Source of the DNA: Azospirillum sp. B21
GTDB taxonomy: Bacteria; Pseudomonadota; Alphaproteobacteria; Azospirillales; Azospirillaceae
Direction: 5' to 3'
Assembly: GCF_008364825.1 (NCBI RefSeq)
Contig: NZ_VTTO01000003.1
Coordinates: 248,001-312,000 of the forward strand
DNA length: 64,000 nucleotides
The notes below the pieces were generated by a model that worked only from the letters and a program-made list of their open reading frames with translations, was not told the origin of the DNA and did not search any database. Position 1 is the first letter of the stretch. Each line of letters starts with the position of its first letter. Shown here piece after piece: positions 18,751-28,771 of the stretch. The position numbers were made by a program, and so were the translations under genes.

Positions 18751-19863
18751 ATGGCGATACCCAGCCGCCCAGCCGCCCACCAGACCGCTTCCCCGGGCGC
18801 CGTCCCGCCCGGCCGCACCGGCAGCGGGGCGACGCAGGACGAGCCGCCGGCGCGGGCCGCGCGCGGCGAACTGGCCGTCTTCACCTGGAAGGTGCTGATC
18901 GTCGCCGGGGTGGCCGCGCTGACGCTGTTCCTGTGGAAGGTGTCGGGCACGCTGCTGCTGATCTTCACCGGCGTGCTGTTCGCCATCCTGCTGCAGCGGC
19001 TGACCGGCTATGTGCGGCAGGCGACAGGGCTGGGCCATGGCTGGGCGCTGGCCATCGTGCTGGTGGTGCTTGTGCTGCTGGTCGGCGGCGGCGGCTGGCT
19101 GATGGGCACCTCGATGACGGCACAGCTCGGCCAGTTGCAGGAGCAGGTGACCAAGGCCATGGCCATGCTGCCGGACGAGTGGCGCCAGCGCATCATGGAC
19201 CAGGGCAAGGAGTGGCCCTGGATGAACCAGCTGAGCAGCTTCGCCAGCAGCCTCGTCTATGTCATCGGCGATGCGGTGGTGGTGATGTTCGCCGCGCTTT
19301 ATCTGGCGGCCTCGCCCGGCGTCTACCGGCGCGGCGTGGTGCTGCTGGTGCCGCCGCAGGGGCAGGAGCGGGCTTGGGAGGTGATGAACGTCGCCGGGGA
19401 CAGCCTGTGGAAATGGCTGATCGGCCAGATGGTGGCGATGGCCGCGGTGGGCACGCTGACCGCTGTCGGGCTCTGGCTGCTGGGCATTCCGTCGGCGCTG
19501 GCCTTGGGCATGGTGGCCGGGCTGCTGGAGTTCATCCCGCTTGTCGGCCCCTTCCTGGCGGCGATCCCGGCGCTGCTGATCGCCTTTGCCCAGTCGCCGC
19601 AGGATGCGCTGTGGGTCGCCGGGCTCTATCTGGTCATCCAGCAGGTGGAGGGGAACCTCGTCACCCCGCTGCTGCAGAAGCGGGTGGTCGACCTGCCGCC
19701 CGTGATCACCATCGGCGCCATCGCCGCCGGGGGCGTGCTGTTCGGCATCCTCGGCATGTTCCTGGCGACGCCGATCGCCGTGGTGGTGCTGGTGCTGGTC
19801 AACCTGCTCTATATCGAGGACAAGCTTGGCCAGCCCCGGCATTTCCCAAACGACGAATCCTGA
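18751..19863 (+). CDS. AI-2E transporter family (PerM/YdiK-like) membrane protein
   Basis: A 370-aa integral membrane protein of family PF01594, with about eight TM helices and the family-typical C-terminal segments GMVAGLLEFIPLVGPFLAAIP and VIQQVEGNLVTPLLQKRVVDLPP. Despite the family name, most members have no proven autoinducer-2 role; some are sodium/proton antiporter-like exporters. The N-terminal 45 residues are a polar Ala/Pro-rich tail. It ends 4 bp before the stop of the convergent MFS gene. Confidence 0.9.
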   Translation: MAIPSRPAAHQTASPGAVPPGRTGSGATQDEPPARAARGELAVFTWKVLIVAGVAALTLFLWKVSGTLLLIFTGVLFAILLQRLTGYVRQATGLGHGWALAIVLVVLVLLVGGGGWLMGTSMTAQLGQLQEQVTKAMAMLPDEWRQRIMDQGKEWPWMNQLSSFASSLVYVIGDAVVVMFAALYLAASPGVYRRGVVLLVPPQGQERAWEVMNVAGDSLWKWLIGQMVAMAAVGTLTAVGLWLLGIPSALALGMVAGLLEFIPLVGPFLAAIPALLIAFAQSPQDALWVAGLYLVIQQVEGNLVTPLLQKRVVDLPPVITIGAIAAGGVLFGILGMFLATPIAVVVLVLVNLLYIEDKLGQPRHFPNDES

Positions 19864-19867
19864 CGCT

Positions 19868-21424
19868 TCAGCCCTCCGCCGCCGGAGCGGCCTCGCCCCG
19901 GTCCGTGCGGGAGGAGCGCAGCGGCAGTTCCTTCAGGAACAGGGTCATGGCGAAGGAAACGACCGCCAGGGCGGCCGCCAGCAGGAACAGGGTGGCGAAT
20001 CCGTGCTCCAACGTCGCCACCACCCCGCTGCGGACGGCAGGGGGCAGATCGGCCAGCGCGGCGGCGCCATGGTCCAGCACCGCGCGGCCGGACAGGCCGG
20101 CGCCTTCCAGCCGCTCGGACACCACGGCGTTGAACACGGCGCCGAACACCGCGACGCCGACCGAGCCGCCGAGCGAGCGGAAGAAGCCGACCGAGGCGGT
20201 GGCCGCCCCCAGGTCGCGCTGCTCCACCGCATTCTGCACGGCGACCGTCATCACCGGCATCACCAGCCCCAGCCCCATGCCGAGCGGCACAAGGATCAGC
20301 GTCGACCACAGCCCGCTGGCGGCCAGCTCCGGCAGGGTGCCGAGCAGCGCGTACATCGCCCCCGACAGCGCGAGACCGACCAGCGGGAAGGCCTTGTAGC
20401 GCCCGGTGCGCGCGATCAGCCGGCCGCCGCCGACCGACCCGAAGGTCATGCCCAGCACCAGCGGCAGAAGCAGCAGGCCGGACACGGTGGCGCTGGCGCC
20501 CTGCACCAGTTGCAGGTGCAGCGGCAGATAGACGATGCCGGCGAACAGCACCATCGCCGAAACCGCGACCACCGGCGTCGCCACCGCGACCACCGGGCGG
20601 CGGAACAGGTGCAGAGGCAGGATCGGCTCCTCGATCCGGCGCTCGTGCCATAGGAAGACGGCCAGCATGGCGAGGCCCGCCGCCAGTAGGGCCAGCGCCG
20701 CCGCGCTGCCCCAGCCCATCGCCTCGCCGCGGGTGGCGTAGACCAGCAGGCAGGTGACCGCCCCGGTCAGCAGCGCCGCGCCGGCCACGTCGATGCGCGG
20801 CTTGGTCCGGCCGGCGGGCAGGCGCGACAGGGTACTGCGGGTCATGGCGAAGGCCGCCACCCCCAGCGGCAGGTTGATCAGGAAGATCCAGTGCCAGCCG
20901 ATCGTCTCGGTGAAGATGCCGCCCAAGAGCGGCCCGGCGACGCTGGCCAGCGCGAAGACGCCACCGATCATGCCCTGGTAGCGTCCGCGCTCGCGCGGGG
21001 CCACCACGTCGCCGATGATGGTGAAGGCCAGCGACATCAACCCGCCGCCGCCCAGCCCCTGCAGGCCGCGGAACAGGATCAGCTGGGTCATGCTCTGCGC
21101 CGCGGCGCACAGGACGGAGCCGACGAGGAACAGCAGGATCGCCGTCTGCAGCACGCGCTTGCGGCCATAGAGGTCGGACAGCTTGCCGTAGATCGGTGTC
21201 GTGGTGGTGGAGGTCAGCAGATAGGCGGTGACCACCCAGGGTAGCATCTCCAGCCCGCCGAACTGGCTCGCCATCGTCGGCAACGCGGTGGCGACGATGG
21301 TCTGGTCCATCGCCGCCATCAGCATCGCCAGCGCGACCCCGCTGAACACGCGCAGGATCTCCTGGTGGGTGAAGACCGGCGGGACATCGTCGGAGGAGGC
21401 GGGGCGGGCGGCGGTCTCGGTCAT
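19868..21424 (-). CDS. DHA2-family MFS drug exporter (EmrB/QacA type)
   Basis: A 518-aa proton-driven exporter with about 14 TM helices. It has the DHA2 motif D1 region (MAAMDQTIVATALPTMASQFGG shortened: MDQTIVATALP), motif A GKLSDLYGRKRV and motif C-like GPLLGG in TM5. The start at 21424 begins the family-typical N-terminus (MTETAARP); the frame is open further upstream without sense. A candidate operator lies about 65 bp upstream. No adjacent membrane-fusion (EmrA) gene is present, so it may work alone across the inner membrane. Substrate unknown. Confidence 0.92.
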   Translation of the reverse strand: MTETAARPASSDDVPPVFTHQEILRVFSGVALAMLMAAMDQTIVATALPTMASQFGGLEMLPWVVTAYLLTSTTTTPIYGKLSDLYGRKRVLQTAILLFLVGSVLCAAAQSMTQLILFRGLQGLGGGGLMSLAFTIIGDVVAPRERGRYQGMIGGVFALASVAGPLLGGIFTETIGWHWIFLINLPLGVAAFAMTRSTLSRLPAGRTKPRIDVAGAALLTGAVTCLLVYATRGEAMGWGSAAALALLAAGLAMLAVFLWHERRIEEPILPLHLFRRPVVAVATPVVAVSAMVLFAGIVYLPLHLQLVQGASATVSGLLLLPLVLGMTFGSVGGGRLIARTGRYKAFPLVGLALSGAMYALLGTLPELAASGLWSTLILVPLGMGLGLVMPVMTVAVQNAVEQRDLGAATASVGFFRSLGGSVGVAVFGAVFNAVVSERLEGAGLSGRAVLDHGAAALADLPPAVRSGVVATLEHGFATLFLLAAALAVVSFAMTLFLKELPLRSSRTDRGEAAPAAEG

Positions 21425-21487
21425 GGTCGGGCGTCTCGGCCGTTGAGGTCGTTGCACGGGGCACCGGAGGCGGTCCCACCATAGACT

Positions 21488-21500
21488 TGGAACCGTTCCA
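21488..21500. promoter_or_regulatory. Candidate repressor operator upstream of the MFS gene
   Basis: A perfect inverted repeat TGGAAC-C-GTTCCA. On the minus strand it lies in the 16-bp spacer between TTGCAT and TATGGT, which resemble weak -35 and -10 boxes for the MFS gene. TetR-type repressors of efflux genes commonly bind such sites, but no regulator gene is adjacent. Confidence 0.45.
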
Positions 21501-21670
21501 TGCAAGCTCGATGGGGCAAGTCCGATGGCGGTTCAACCGCATTCTCCAACGAACGCCTTGCCGCGCCGCCAAAGCGCCTCTATAAAGCGGCCCATCGGCG
21601 CCCCGGTTCAACCGGTGGCGCCTGCATGCTTTTTAATCGGCGAAAAGCCTTACCTGCAGGAGTCACCACC

Positions 21671-22093
21671 ATGGCCGTCGAACGGACCCTCTCGATCATC
21701 AAGCCCGATGCCACCCGCCGCAACCTGACCGGCAAGATCAACGCCAAGTTCGAGGACGGTGGCCTGCGCATCGTCGCCCAGAAGCGCGTCCAGCTGTCGA
21801 AGGCCCAGGCCGAGCAGTTCTATGGCGTGCACCGCGAGCGTCCGTTCTTCAACGACCTGGTGTCCTTCATGATCTCCGGTCCGGTGGTCCTGCAGGTCCT
21901 GGAAGGCGAGAACGCCATCGCCCGCAACCGCGAGATCATGGGCGCCACCAACCCGGCCAACGCCGCCGAGGGCACCATCCGCAAGGAGTTCGCCGAATCG
22001 ATCGAGGCCAACTCGGTCCACGGTTCGGACGCCCCGGAGACGGCGGCCCAGGAGATCGCCTTCTTCTTCGCCGGCATCGAGCTGGTGGGCTGA
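21671..22093 (+). CDS. ndk: Nucleoside diphosphate kinase
   Basis: A 140-aa enzyme that balances NTP pools by transferring gamma-phosphate between nucleotides through a phospho-histidine. The active-site H117 sits in ANSVHGSD, and the family opening [24 protein letters not shown] and [14 protein letters not shown] are present. Length is normal. The ATG at 21671 has GCAGGAG upstream. A good terminator follows, so it is probably monocistronic. Confidence 0.98.
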   Translation: MAVERTLSIIKPDATRRNLTGKINAKFEDGGLRIVAQKRVQLSKAQAEQFYGVHRERPFFNDLVSFMISGPVVLQVLEGENAIARNREIMGATNPANAAEGTIRKEFAESIEANSVHGSDAPETAAQEIAFFFAGIELVG

Positions 22094-22130
22094 TTTCGCG
22101 AGCGCCGGGCATCGCGCCCGGCCGGCAGAG

Positions 22131-22166
22131 AAAAGGGCCGCTTCCGCAAGGAGGCGGCCTTTTTTG
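22131..22166 (+). terminator. Rho-independent terminator of ndk
   Basis: A 10-bp stem (GGCCGCTTCC with GGAGGCGGCC, one G-T wobble) is closed by a GCAA tetraloop and followed by six T residues. It lies 43 bp after the ndk stop. Confidence 0.92.
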
Positions 22167-22254
22167 CGTTTTGCATCAGGCTCTGGCAGTATCGGGAGCC
22201 ATAGACATTTTTGCCCCGCAAGCGCCGGGGCCGAATCCGACAGGAGTGCCCGCG

Positions 22255-22758
22255 ATGGAATCCCAATCCGCAAAGCCGATCATCGCGGCGCTGCTGCAAC
22301 CGCTGCCGATCCTGACCCAGCCGCAGGCCCGGAACGATCTGGCGGACGAGACGGTGGTGCGGCTGCTGGTCCGCCAGTTCATCGATCTCAGCCTCGACGC
22401 CTTCAATCAGGTCCTGCAGGGCAAGCTCGACCAGGACGAGGCGGTGGATGGCATCAATCGGCAGGCGACCGCGCTGAACGCCGTCTTCCTCGGCACCAGC
22501 GGCTTCGAGACCGTCATCACCCATCCCTGGAACACGCCGGAGCAACTGGGCGCCTTCCTGAAGGAGATGGTGGCTCTGGAGTATCCGGAGGATGATTGCG
22601 TCCGCGCCATGCTGATCCATCTGGCGACCCAGGTGATGCATGCGCTGCGCCTGCCGGAGGAGGACCGCCACGAGGAGGTGGAGGCGCTGACCCTGGACGC
22701 CGCCGACCTGCTGCTCGGCCGTACGCCGGAAGACGACGACCTCGAAATCGACGTCTGA
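22255..22758 (+). CDS. Conserved-looking hypothetical protein
   Basis: A 167-aa acidic, mostly helical cytoplasmic protein with no signal peptide or TM segment; no family was recognised. The ATG at 22255 has CAGGAG eight bases upstream. Codon usage is like its neighbours, with G/C third positions throughout. The C-terminus is very acidic (EDDDLEIDV). It lies alone after the ndk terminator. Confidence 0.75.
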   Translation: MESQSAKPIIAALLQPLPILTQPQARNDLADETVVRLLVRQFIDLSLDAFNQVLQGKLDQDEAVDGINRQATALNAVFLGTSGFETVITHPWNTPEQLGAFLKEMVALEYPEDDCVRAMLIHLATQVMHALRLPEEDRHEEVEALTLDAADLLLGRTPEDDDLEIDV

Positions 22759-22800
22759 GAAGCGAATTCGACGCCTGCGACGTTCCGCGCCCCTGCGGCA

Positions 22801-23118
22801 TCAACTTGCGGGGGGCAGGTTCACCTCGACCAGCACCGTGTCCTCGACGAAATCCGCGCTGTGCCAAGCGTCCGGGTCGAAACGGATGACCATGCCCGGA
22901 CGCAGGTCCACCGGTCCGGCCTCGCAGGTCAGCAGGACGCGACCCTCCACGACCATCACGAACTGTTCATGGGCGTGGCTGTGGCGCGGGGCGGAGGTTC
23001 CCGCCTTGATGACCACATGCTTCAGCGATGCGCCTGCGCCAAGGAACTCGCGCCGCTCGGCTTCTCCGTCCGTCTGGGCCGGGAGATCGCTCCATGTGAC
23101 GACGTCCGCCTTCGGCAT
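22801..23118 (-). CDS. Cupin-domain protein
   Basis: A 105-aa single-domain cupin. The metal-site motif 1 is recognisable as RHSHAHEQFVMVVEGRV (two His and Glu), and motif 2 as PGMVIRFDPDAWHSAD. Start 23118 was chosen because AGGAAGGGG precedes it and the fold begins there. Such small cupins bind a metal and may be isomerases, dioxygenases or sensors; the substrate cannot be predicted. Confidence 0.85.
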   Translation of the reverse strand: MPKADVVTWSDLPAQTDGEAERREFLGAGASLKHVVIKAGTSAPRHSHAHEQFVMVVEGRVLLTCEAGPVDLRPGMVIRFDPDAWHSADFVEDTVLVEVNLPPAS

Positions 23119-23437
23119 GCCGGGTCCCCTTCCTGCGGTGGCAACCGGATGATACGTGCATCGGCACCGTCCGGATCTCCATCCAAGCCGGGAGATTTCG
23201 GATAGGGTCATGACTGACCGTAAGAACATCCACCTGAAAAGCAGGGTCCGGTGAACGAAACTTCGTCAGGTCTCCTGATGCGGTGCGGTAGTCCGCAGAT
23301 GGGCTGAAATGATTCGAGAAGTCGCATTCTGAAGGAAAGCTTAGCCTCGAAACCAGCTGTTAACGCCTGACCTTCTATGACGATAGGGTTAGACGCGATG
23401 ACGTCGGACAATCACCCTTCGGACCGGCGGAGGCACC
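23119..23437. other. Divergent intergenic region
   Basis: 319 bp between the divergent cupin and hybrid-kinase genes. It must hold both promoters, but no convincing boxes, hairpins or small genes were recognised. Confidence 0.5.
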
Positions 23438-26029
23438 GTGAACGTTGCAGACACCGACCACCTGCTCCGCACTGCGGGTGATGTCGAACCGGTCGCCGGT
23501 CGCGCCCGACTTTCCGCTTCAATTCCCGGTCTTCTCGCCGGGCTGGCCGCCTTCGGCACCCTGGCGGGTCTGGCCGCAACCGGGCAGGCCGCATGGCCGG
23601 TGGCCGGCGCCCTGACCCTTGCCGGCGGGCTGTCGCTGTGGAGCGCCCGGCGGGCCGGCGGCAACGCTGCGGCGCTGGCGCGGTCGGGAGCGGATTTGCG
23701 GCAGGCACAGAGCGAATTGGCTTGGATGCAGGCCCGCGCCCGTGATTTCACCGCCGCTTCTCCCGGCTGGTTCTGGGAGACGGGGGCCGACCATCGCTAT
23801 CTCACCCTGTCCGACCGGCTGGGGACGCTGCTGCGTTGCGACCCCGGCAGCGTGTTCGGCGAATCGCTGCTCGACCTGGGGGCTCTGGTCGATGACGAGG
23901 CGACCTGGGCCGAGTACCGCGCCGACATCGAGGCCGGACAGCCCTTTCGCGACCTGGAGGTGAGCTTCGAGGGGGTGGATGGCCGTGACCTCGTGCTGCG
24001 GCTAAGCGCCGTGCCGGTGCGCGACGCCGATGGGCGCTTCCGCGGCTATCGCGGCTGCGGCATCGACGCCACCGCAGAAACCCTGGCGCTGGTGGAGGCG
24101 CGCTTCATGCAGGCGGTGGTGCATGACGCCATCGACAGCGTGTCGGAGGGCTTCGTGCTGTTCAGCGCCGACGGCCGGCTGCTGATCTGCAACGAGCAGT
24201 ACCGCCGCGCCTATCCCACCATTGCCGACCTGTTGACCCCCGGACGCAGCTTTGCCGAGATTCTGCGGGCGGCTGCGGAACGCGGCGGGTATGAGGGCGA
24301 GGGCGACATCGGCGCCTGGGTGGAACAGCGGCTGACCCGCCACCTCCAGCACTCCGCCCCGGTGGACGGCCGGCTGTCCGATGGGCGCTGGTACCGCATC
24401 AGCGAGCATGCGACAGGCACCGGCGGCGTAGTGAAGATCCTGATGGACATCACAGAGCTGAAGATGCGGGAGGAGGAGCTGGCCGGCCAGACCGCCCGGT
24501 TGAAGCAGACCGTGACCGCGCTCAGGGAAAGCGAGCTGCGCTACCGCCAATTGGTGGAACTGGCGCCCTACGGCATCGTCATCTGGGACCGCAGCGCCAT
24601 CCGCTTCGCCAACGGCGCCGCCGCCGCGATCCTGGGCGTCGCCGCCGATGCGCTGGAAGGCCTGCCCCTGGCCGGCTTCCTGGAGGGTGGCGACGCGCTG
24701 GAAGCGACCTTTGCCGTCGCGGCGGACGGGGAGCAGCGGCGGCTGGAATGCGACGCCCTGCGCCCGGACGGCGAACGCCGCCGGCTGGAGGTTGGGGCCA
24801 GCCCGGCGGTCTATGGCGGCGGTCCGGCGGTCTTGCTGGTGCTGAACGACATCACCGACCGCCGCCGGGTGGAAGGCGAGCTTCAGCGCGCCCAGAAGAT
24901 GGAGGCGGTCGGCCGCATGGCCGGCGGCATCGCCCACGAGTTCAACAACATGCTGACCGCGATCGGCGGCTTCGCCCGGCTGGCGGAGCGCAATCCCGCC
25001 GATCCGGACCGCGTCCTGACCTGCGTGCAGGAAATCGCCAAGGCGTCCGAACGGGCGGCGGCGTTGACCGGCCAGTTGCTGGACTTCTCCCACCGCCGGG
25101 TGACGGACGAGCGGGAGGTGGTGGCGATCGCGCCGCTGGTGCGCGACATGCGGGTCTTCCTGAAGCCGCTGCTGAGCGCCGGCATCGACGTGGCGATCCA
25201 GGCCGGGGACGAAAGCGCCCCCCAGAATGCCTATGCGCTGGTCAATCCGGTCACGCTGAACCAGGCGCTGCTGAACCTTGCGCTGAACGGGCGGGACGCC
25301 ATGCCGGACGGCGGCACCCTGACCATCGCCCTGACGGTGGAGACGCCCGACGACGCCTTTTTCGCCCGCCATCGCGGGCTGAAGCCCGGCCGCTATGTCG
25401 CGATCCGCGTGACCGACCAGGGCGCCGGCGTTCCATCGGCGATTCGCGACCGCATCTGGGAGCCCTTCTTCACCACGAAGGAGCCGGGCAAGGGCACCGG
25501 GCTCGGCCTGTGGATGGTCTACGGCACGGCCCAGCAGGCCGGCGGCGCCGTGGAACTGGAAGGGGAGGCGGGACGCGGCGCCACCTTCGCCCTGTTCCTG
25601 CCGGCGGTGGATCCGCCGGCCGTCCCCGCCGGGCTCGACCCGCTGCATGTCGCGGAGGGGGAGGGGGCGGTCATCCTGCTGGTGGACGACGAGGACTCGG
25701 TGCGCCGCTACCTCCGCCTCGTGCTGGAGGAGGCCGGCTGCACGGTGGTCGAGGCGTCGGACGGGCGGGAGGCGCTGGAGCGCTATGACGAGGCCGGCGG
25801 CCTGTTCGACGCGGTGGTCAGCGACGTGTCGATGCCGCGGATGAATGGGCTTGAGCTTGCCCGCGCCCTGGAGACGCGCAACCAGCTTCTGCCCATCCTG
25901 TTCCTGACCGGCTATGCCTCGCGCGAGACGGCGGCAGGGCTGACGGCCCAGGAAGGGCGGCAGATCGTGATGAAGCCGGTGGCGCCGGAGCGGCTGCTCC
26001 ACGCCCTGCGCGACCTTCTGGCCTTGTGA
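23438..26029 (+). CDS. Hybrid sensor histidine kinase (2 TM, PAS repeats, HisKA, HATPase, REC)
   Basis: An 863-aa kinase. Two close TM helices near 28-68 (short hairpin, almost no periplasmic loop) precede about three PAS modules (about 95-215, 225-345 and 365-475). HisKA is of the FixL/NtrB style with H500 in [12 protein letters not shown]. HATPase has [21 protein letters not shown] and GTGLGL, and the C-terminal receiver has phospho-acceptor D796 in [11 protein letters not shown]. The GTG start at 23438 has GGCGGAGG upstream. It overlaps the next gene, which ends in another receiver, so the two likely form a phosphorelay. Confidence 0.93.
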   Translation: MNVADTDHLLRTAGDVEPVAGRARLSASIPGLLAGLAAFGTLAGLAATGQAAWPVAGALTLAGGLSLWSARRAGGNAAALARSGADLRQAQSELAWMQARARDFTAASPGWFWETGADHRYLTLSDRLGTLLRCDPGSVFGESLLDLGALVDDEATWAEYRADIEAGQPFRDLEVSFEGVDGRDLVLRLSAVPVRDADGRFRGYRGCGIDATAETLALVEARFMQAVVHDAIDSVSEGFVLFSADGRLLICNEQYRRAYPTIADLLTPGRSFAEILRAAAERGGYEGEGDIGAWVEQRLTRHLQHSAPVDGRLSDGRWYRISEHATGTGGVVKILMDITELKMREEELAGQTARLKQTVTALRESELRYRQLVELAPYGIVIWDRSAIRFANGAAAAILGVAADALEGLPLAGFLEGGDALEATFAVAADGEQRRLECDALRPDGERRRLEVGASPAVYGGGPAVLLVLNDITDRRRVEGELQRAQKMEAVGRMAGGIAHEFNNMLTAIGGFARLAERNPADPDRVLTCVQEIAKASERAAALTGQLLDFSHRRVTDEREVVAIAPLVRDMRVFLKPLLSAGIDVAIQAGDESAPQNAYALVNPVTLNQALLNLALNGRDAMPDGGTLTIALTVETPDDAFFARHRGLKPGRYVAIRVTDQGAGVPSAIRDRIWEPFFTTKEPGKGTGLGLWMVYGTAQQAGGAVELEGEAGRGATFALFLPAVDPPAVPAGLDPLHVAEGEGAVILLVDDEDSVRRYLRLVLEEAGCTVVEASDGREALERYDEAGGLFDAVVSDVSMPRMNGLELARALETRNQLLPILFLTGYASRETAAGLTAQEGRQIVMKPVAPERLLHALRDLLAL

Positions 26030-27945
26030 GGACCGTGATGGAGCCCTCCCGCCACGACGACCGCGCCGACCCGGCCCCTCCGGCCGCGCTTGACGAAGCC
26101 GACGGGTCCGCTCCCGACGTCTGCCGGGAGCCTGCGGATTTCTATGCGGCGGCCGGGCGGGACAGCGTCGGCCGCTTCTGCCGCCGCTTCCTCGACGAGA
26201 ATGCGCTGACGGCGACGGAACTGCTGCACCACCCGCGCCACCAGACATCGCTGTCCAACACCGCCACCTTCGTCGCCATCCTGACCCAGGCGGAACGGGC
26301 GATGGAGAGGCCCGGCGGTCAGAAGGGCGCATTGACCCCGCTGGTCAACGAGATCGCCCGGTTGACGCGGGAAAGGCTGAAGGAGAACCCACCACCCGAT
26401 TTCCTGCCCGACGCCTATCCCGGCACGGCTGCGGAGCTTCTGTCCAATGGGGGCTTTCTCGGCCGCTTCCTGCTCGACGCCGCCATCACGCAGCACATCG
26501 CCACCGGCCGCAGCTTCGCCGAAAAGGCGGAATCCCTGCTGGAACTGGCCGCGACCACCGAGCATCCCGACGCGCTGGTTCCGCTGGAACGGCTGTTGGG
26601 CGAGATCATGCTGAGCGATGCCGGCACCGCGTCCTGCGCGCGCGACGCGCCCTTCGTCACGCTGATCGACCTGATCGTGACGCTGATCGCCGCCGACCGG
26701 CCGATGCCCGACGACGCGCCGCAGGTCTTCCGCCGGCTTGATGCGCTGATGCGGCGGGTGCCGATGCCGGCCCTGCGAGAAGCGCTGACCGCCGCCTTCC
26801 GCCGCGAGATGGCCAAGCCCGCCTGCTTCACCATCGCCAGTGCCGGCGACATGTTCGGCATCGAAGCGGTGCAGCGCGAAATTCTGGCGCTGAGCGACCT
26901 GTCCGCCCGCCTGCGCGACCGCGAGGGCAACTATGCCGGCGGCGCCCGGACCGAAGCGGCGCTGCAGCGGCGCACCGCCCTGCTGGTCAACGAGGATACG
27001 GTTCCGGAGATCACGCGCGGCCGCAACTTCATGCAGAAGCTGCGTATCCTGTTCGTCCTGCAGAAGATGCCGCTGTCGCCCACCGCGGCCAAGGCGGTCA
27101 CCGATTACCTGAAGAGCTTCTTCGACAGCCGCGACTTCGCCGGCCGGCTGCTGGACTGCTGGAAGGACCGCAATGAAAAGCTGAAGGGACTGGCGGAGGT
27201 CCAGCGCATGGTGCAGTCCAGCGCCTTCCCGGAGGAGGAGCGCGAGTATCTCGCCGGCCAGATGGACGACATCCAGAACGCCTTCCTGCGCACACAGCGC
27301 GTGCTGGCGCCGCTGATCCAGGCGAAGGACGACCCGCCGGCGGACGCCGTACTGGACATCGTCCGTCTGGCGGGGGAGGGGGCCTTCTGCAGCGGCAAGA
27401 GCCGGCTGGCGGTGGCCCGCGTTCTCTACCGCCACTGCCACCGGCCGCGCTTCGTCCGCCATGTGCTGCTGAACGCGCCGGGCCCGAAGGAACGGGCGGC
27501 GAGGGCCGGCTGGCTGCGCCAGTCGCTGACGATGGTCGGCGTGCCCTTCCTCGACCTCGCCGCACAGCGGGTGCTGGTGGTGGATGACGAAGACGGGCCG
27601 CGTGCCTTCGTCACCTCGGTCCTTCGTGAACTGGGCATCGGGCAGGTTGATACCGCGGTCGACGGTCAGGACGCGTTGCAGCGCTTCCAGGCCGACGGGG
27701 CGGCCTACGACCTGATCGTCTGCGACTGGATGATGCCGCGGCTGAACGGGTTGGACCTGCTGAAGCATGTGCGCGAGACGCGCAGCGACCTGCCATTCCT
27801 GATGGTCACCGCACTAGCCACGCTGGAGGCGGTGAAGAGGGCGCTGGCCCACCATGTCAGCGGCTATATCGCCAAGCCCTTCACGCCGGACCAGTTGGAG
27901 GAGAAGGTCTTCCTGGTCCTGGCGCAGAAGGGGATCGGGGAGTAG
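26026..27945 (+). CDS. Large receiver-domain protein with unrecognised N-terminal region
   Basis: Up to 639 aa. The last 125 residues are a complete receiver (VDDEDG, phospho-acceptor about D567 in VCDWMMPRLNG, K in IAKPF). The preceding 500 residues are predominantly helical, with no TM segment and no family recognised; phrases such as LLSNGGFLGRFLLDAAI and LAGQMDDIQNAFLRTQ suggest a solenoid-like helical domain. The start is either GTG 26026, overlapping the kinase stop, or ATG 26038. Tight coupling to the hybrid kinase implies a phosphorelay in which the N-terminal region is the output. Function unknown. Confidence 0.85.
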   Translation: MRTVMEPSRHDDRADPAPPAALDEADGSAPDVCREPADFYAAAGRDSVGRFCRRFLDENALTATELLHHPRHQTSLSNTATFVAILTQAERAMERPGGQKGALTPLVNEIARLTRERLKENPPPDFLPDAYPGTAAELLSNGGFLGRFLLDAAITQHIATGRSFAEKAESLLELAATTEHPDALVPLERLLGEIMLSDAGTASCARDAPFVTLIDLIVTLIAADRPMPDDAPQVFRRLDALMRRVPMPALREALTAAFRREMAKPACFTIASAGDMFGIEAVQREILALSDLSARLRDREGNYAGGARTEAALQRRTALLVNEDTVPEITRGRNFMQKLRILFVLQKMPLSPTAAKAVTDYLKSFFDSRDFAGRLLDCWKDRNEKLKGLAEVQRMVQSSAFPEEEREYLAGQMDDIQNAFLRTQRVLAPLIQAKDDPPADAVLDIVRLAGEGAFCSGKSRLAVARVLYRHCHRPRFVRHVLLNAPGPKERAARAGWLRQSLTMVGVPFLDLAAQRVLVVDDEDGPRAFVTSVLRELGIGQVDTAVDGQDALQRFQADGAAYDLIVCDWMMPRLNGLDLLKHVRETRSDLPFLMVTALATLEAVKRALAHHVSGYIAKPFTPDQLEEKVFLVLAQKGIGE

Positions 27946-27952
27946 GGGCCGG

Positions 27953-28381
27953 TCAGCGGAACAGGCCGGGCATGATCTTCACGATGATGCCGGTGGTGGA
28001 GGCGACCAGCACGGCGTCGGGACCGACGCGGACCCAGCGCTGGCCGGGTGGCGGACGATGGAGGTGGTGGGCGGCGGGCTTGGCGATGACATGGCGCGGC
28101 GCACGCCATTCCTGCGGCAGCCGTTGGCCCGCCTGCCAGCCGCGACCGTCCGGCGGGCCAAAGCGGTGGGTCGTCACAGGGCCGTGCGATTCCGTCCGGC
28201 GGCCTTGGTCACGCTCGCCCCAACCCTGATTCTGCCCCCGTTCGTGGCCCTGATGCTGGGCTGAGTGACGATTGTCCGGACCGGGCTGCCATCCCCGGGC
28301 AAAGGCGGGAGTGCCGGTCGCGGCAGTGACGACGAGGACTGCGGCGGCCATGGCGAGCAGGGTCTTCTTCATGCTGTCCAT
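27953..28381 (-). CDS. RcnB-family periplasmic protein
   Basis: A 142-aa secreted protein. The signal peptide (KKTLLAMAAAVLVVTAATGTPAFA) is followed by a His/Gly/Gln-rich segment. The C-terminal RcnB signature is HHLHRPPPGQRWVRVGPDAVLVA followed by a hydrophobic stretch. RcnB proteins act in the periplasm, and E. coli RcnB modulates Ni/Co export; the His-rich middle is compatible with metal binding. Start 28381 has AAGGA five bases upstream. It is divergent from a tiny gene and convergent with the receiver protein (7 bp). Confidence 0.85.
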   Translation of the reverse strand: MDSMKKTLLAMAAAVLVVTAATGTPAFARGWQPGPDNRHSAQHQGHERGQNQGWGERDQGRRTESHGPVTTHRFGPPDGRGWQAGQRLPQEWRAPRHVIAKPAAHHLHRPPPGQRWVRVGPDAVLVASTTGIIVKIMPGLFR

Positions 28382-28564
28382 CCTTTTCCTTCCGGTGCCG
28401 GCCGGTCGTGCCGGGGCATCCGTGGCGGTCAGAATGGCGCGCCTTCGTTGCGGGGCTGTGTCCGCCCGCCAGCATTTCGGTAACAGAGTGTATCCGACTC
28501 GAATGGGGACGAAAGCCCACACCCGTCTGTTGTGATGCGAAGACCCTATGGAAGGAGCCGTCCC

Positions 28565-28747
28565 ATGGCAGATCAGAAAGCGACCGAGGGCCACGCCCTG
28601 TCCAACGATCCGGACCGCGACATCGCCGACCCGCTCGAAGCGGCGAAGGCCGTATCGGACACCGGCAAGCCGATCACCCCCGACACCGAATCGGCGAAAC
28701 ACATCGACCGCCCGGCGGAGAAGGGCAAGGCCGGGAAGAAGAAGTGA
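28565..28747 (+). CDS. Small hydrophilic protein, function unknown
   Basis: A 60-aa, charge-rich, probably disordered protein. It contains repeated Asp-Pro/Asp-Thr turns (NDPDRDIADP, TGKPITPDTE) and a Lys-rich tail (EKGKAGKKK). AAGGAG lies seven bases before the ATG. Composition and start support a real gene, but no family was recognised; stress-type hydrophilins have this look. Confidence 0.55.
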   Translation: MADQKATEGHALSNDPDRDIADPLEAAKAVSDTGKPITPDTESAKHIDRPAEKGKAGKKK

Positions 28748-28771
28748 AAAGTTCAGGCGCTTGCGGAATGC

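Noticed and set aside
24002..26332. 776-codon minus-strand frame opposite the hybrid kinase
   Set aside because: Antisense shadow with low-complexity composition.
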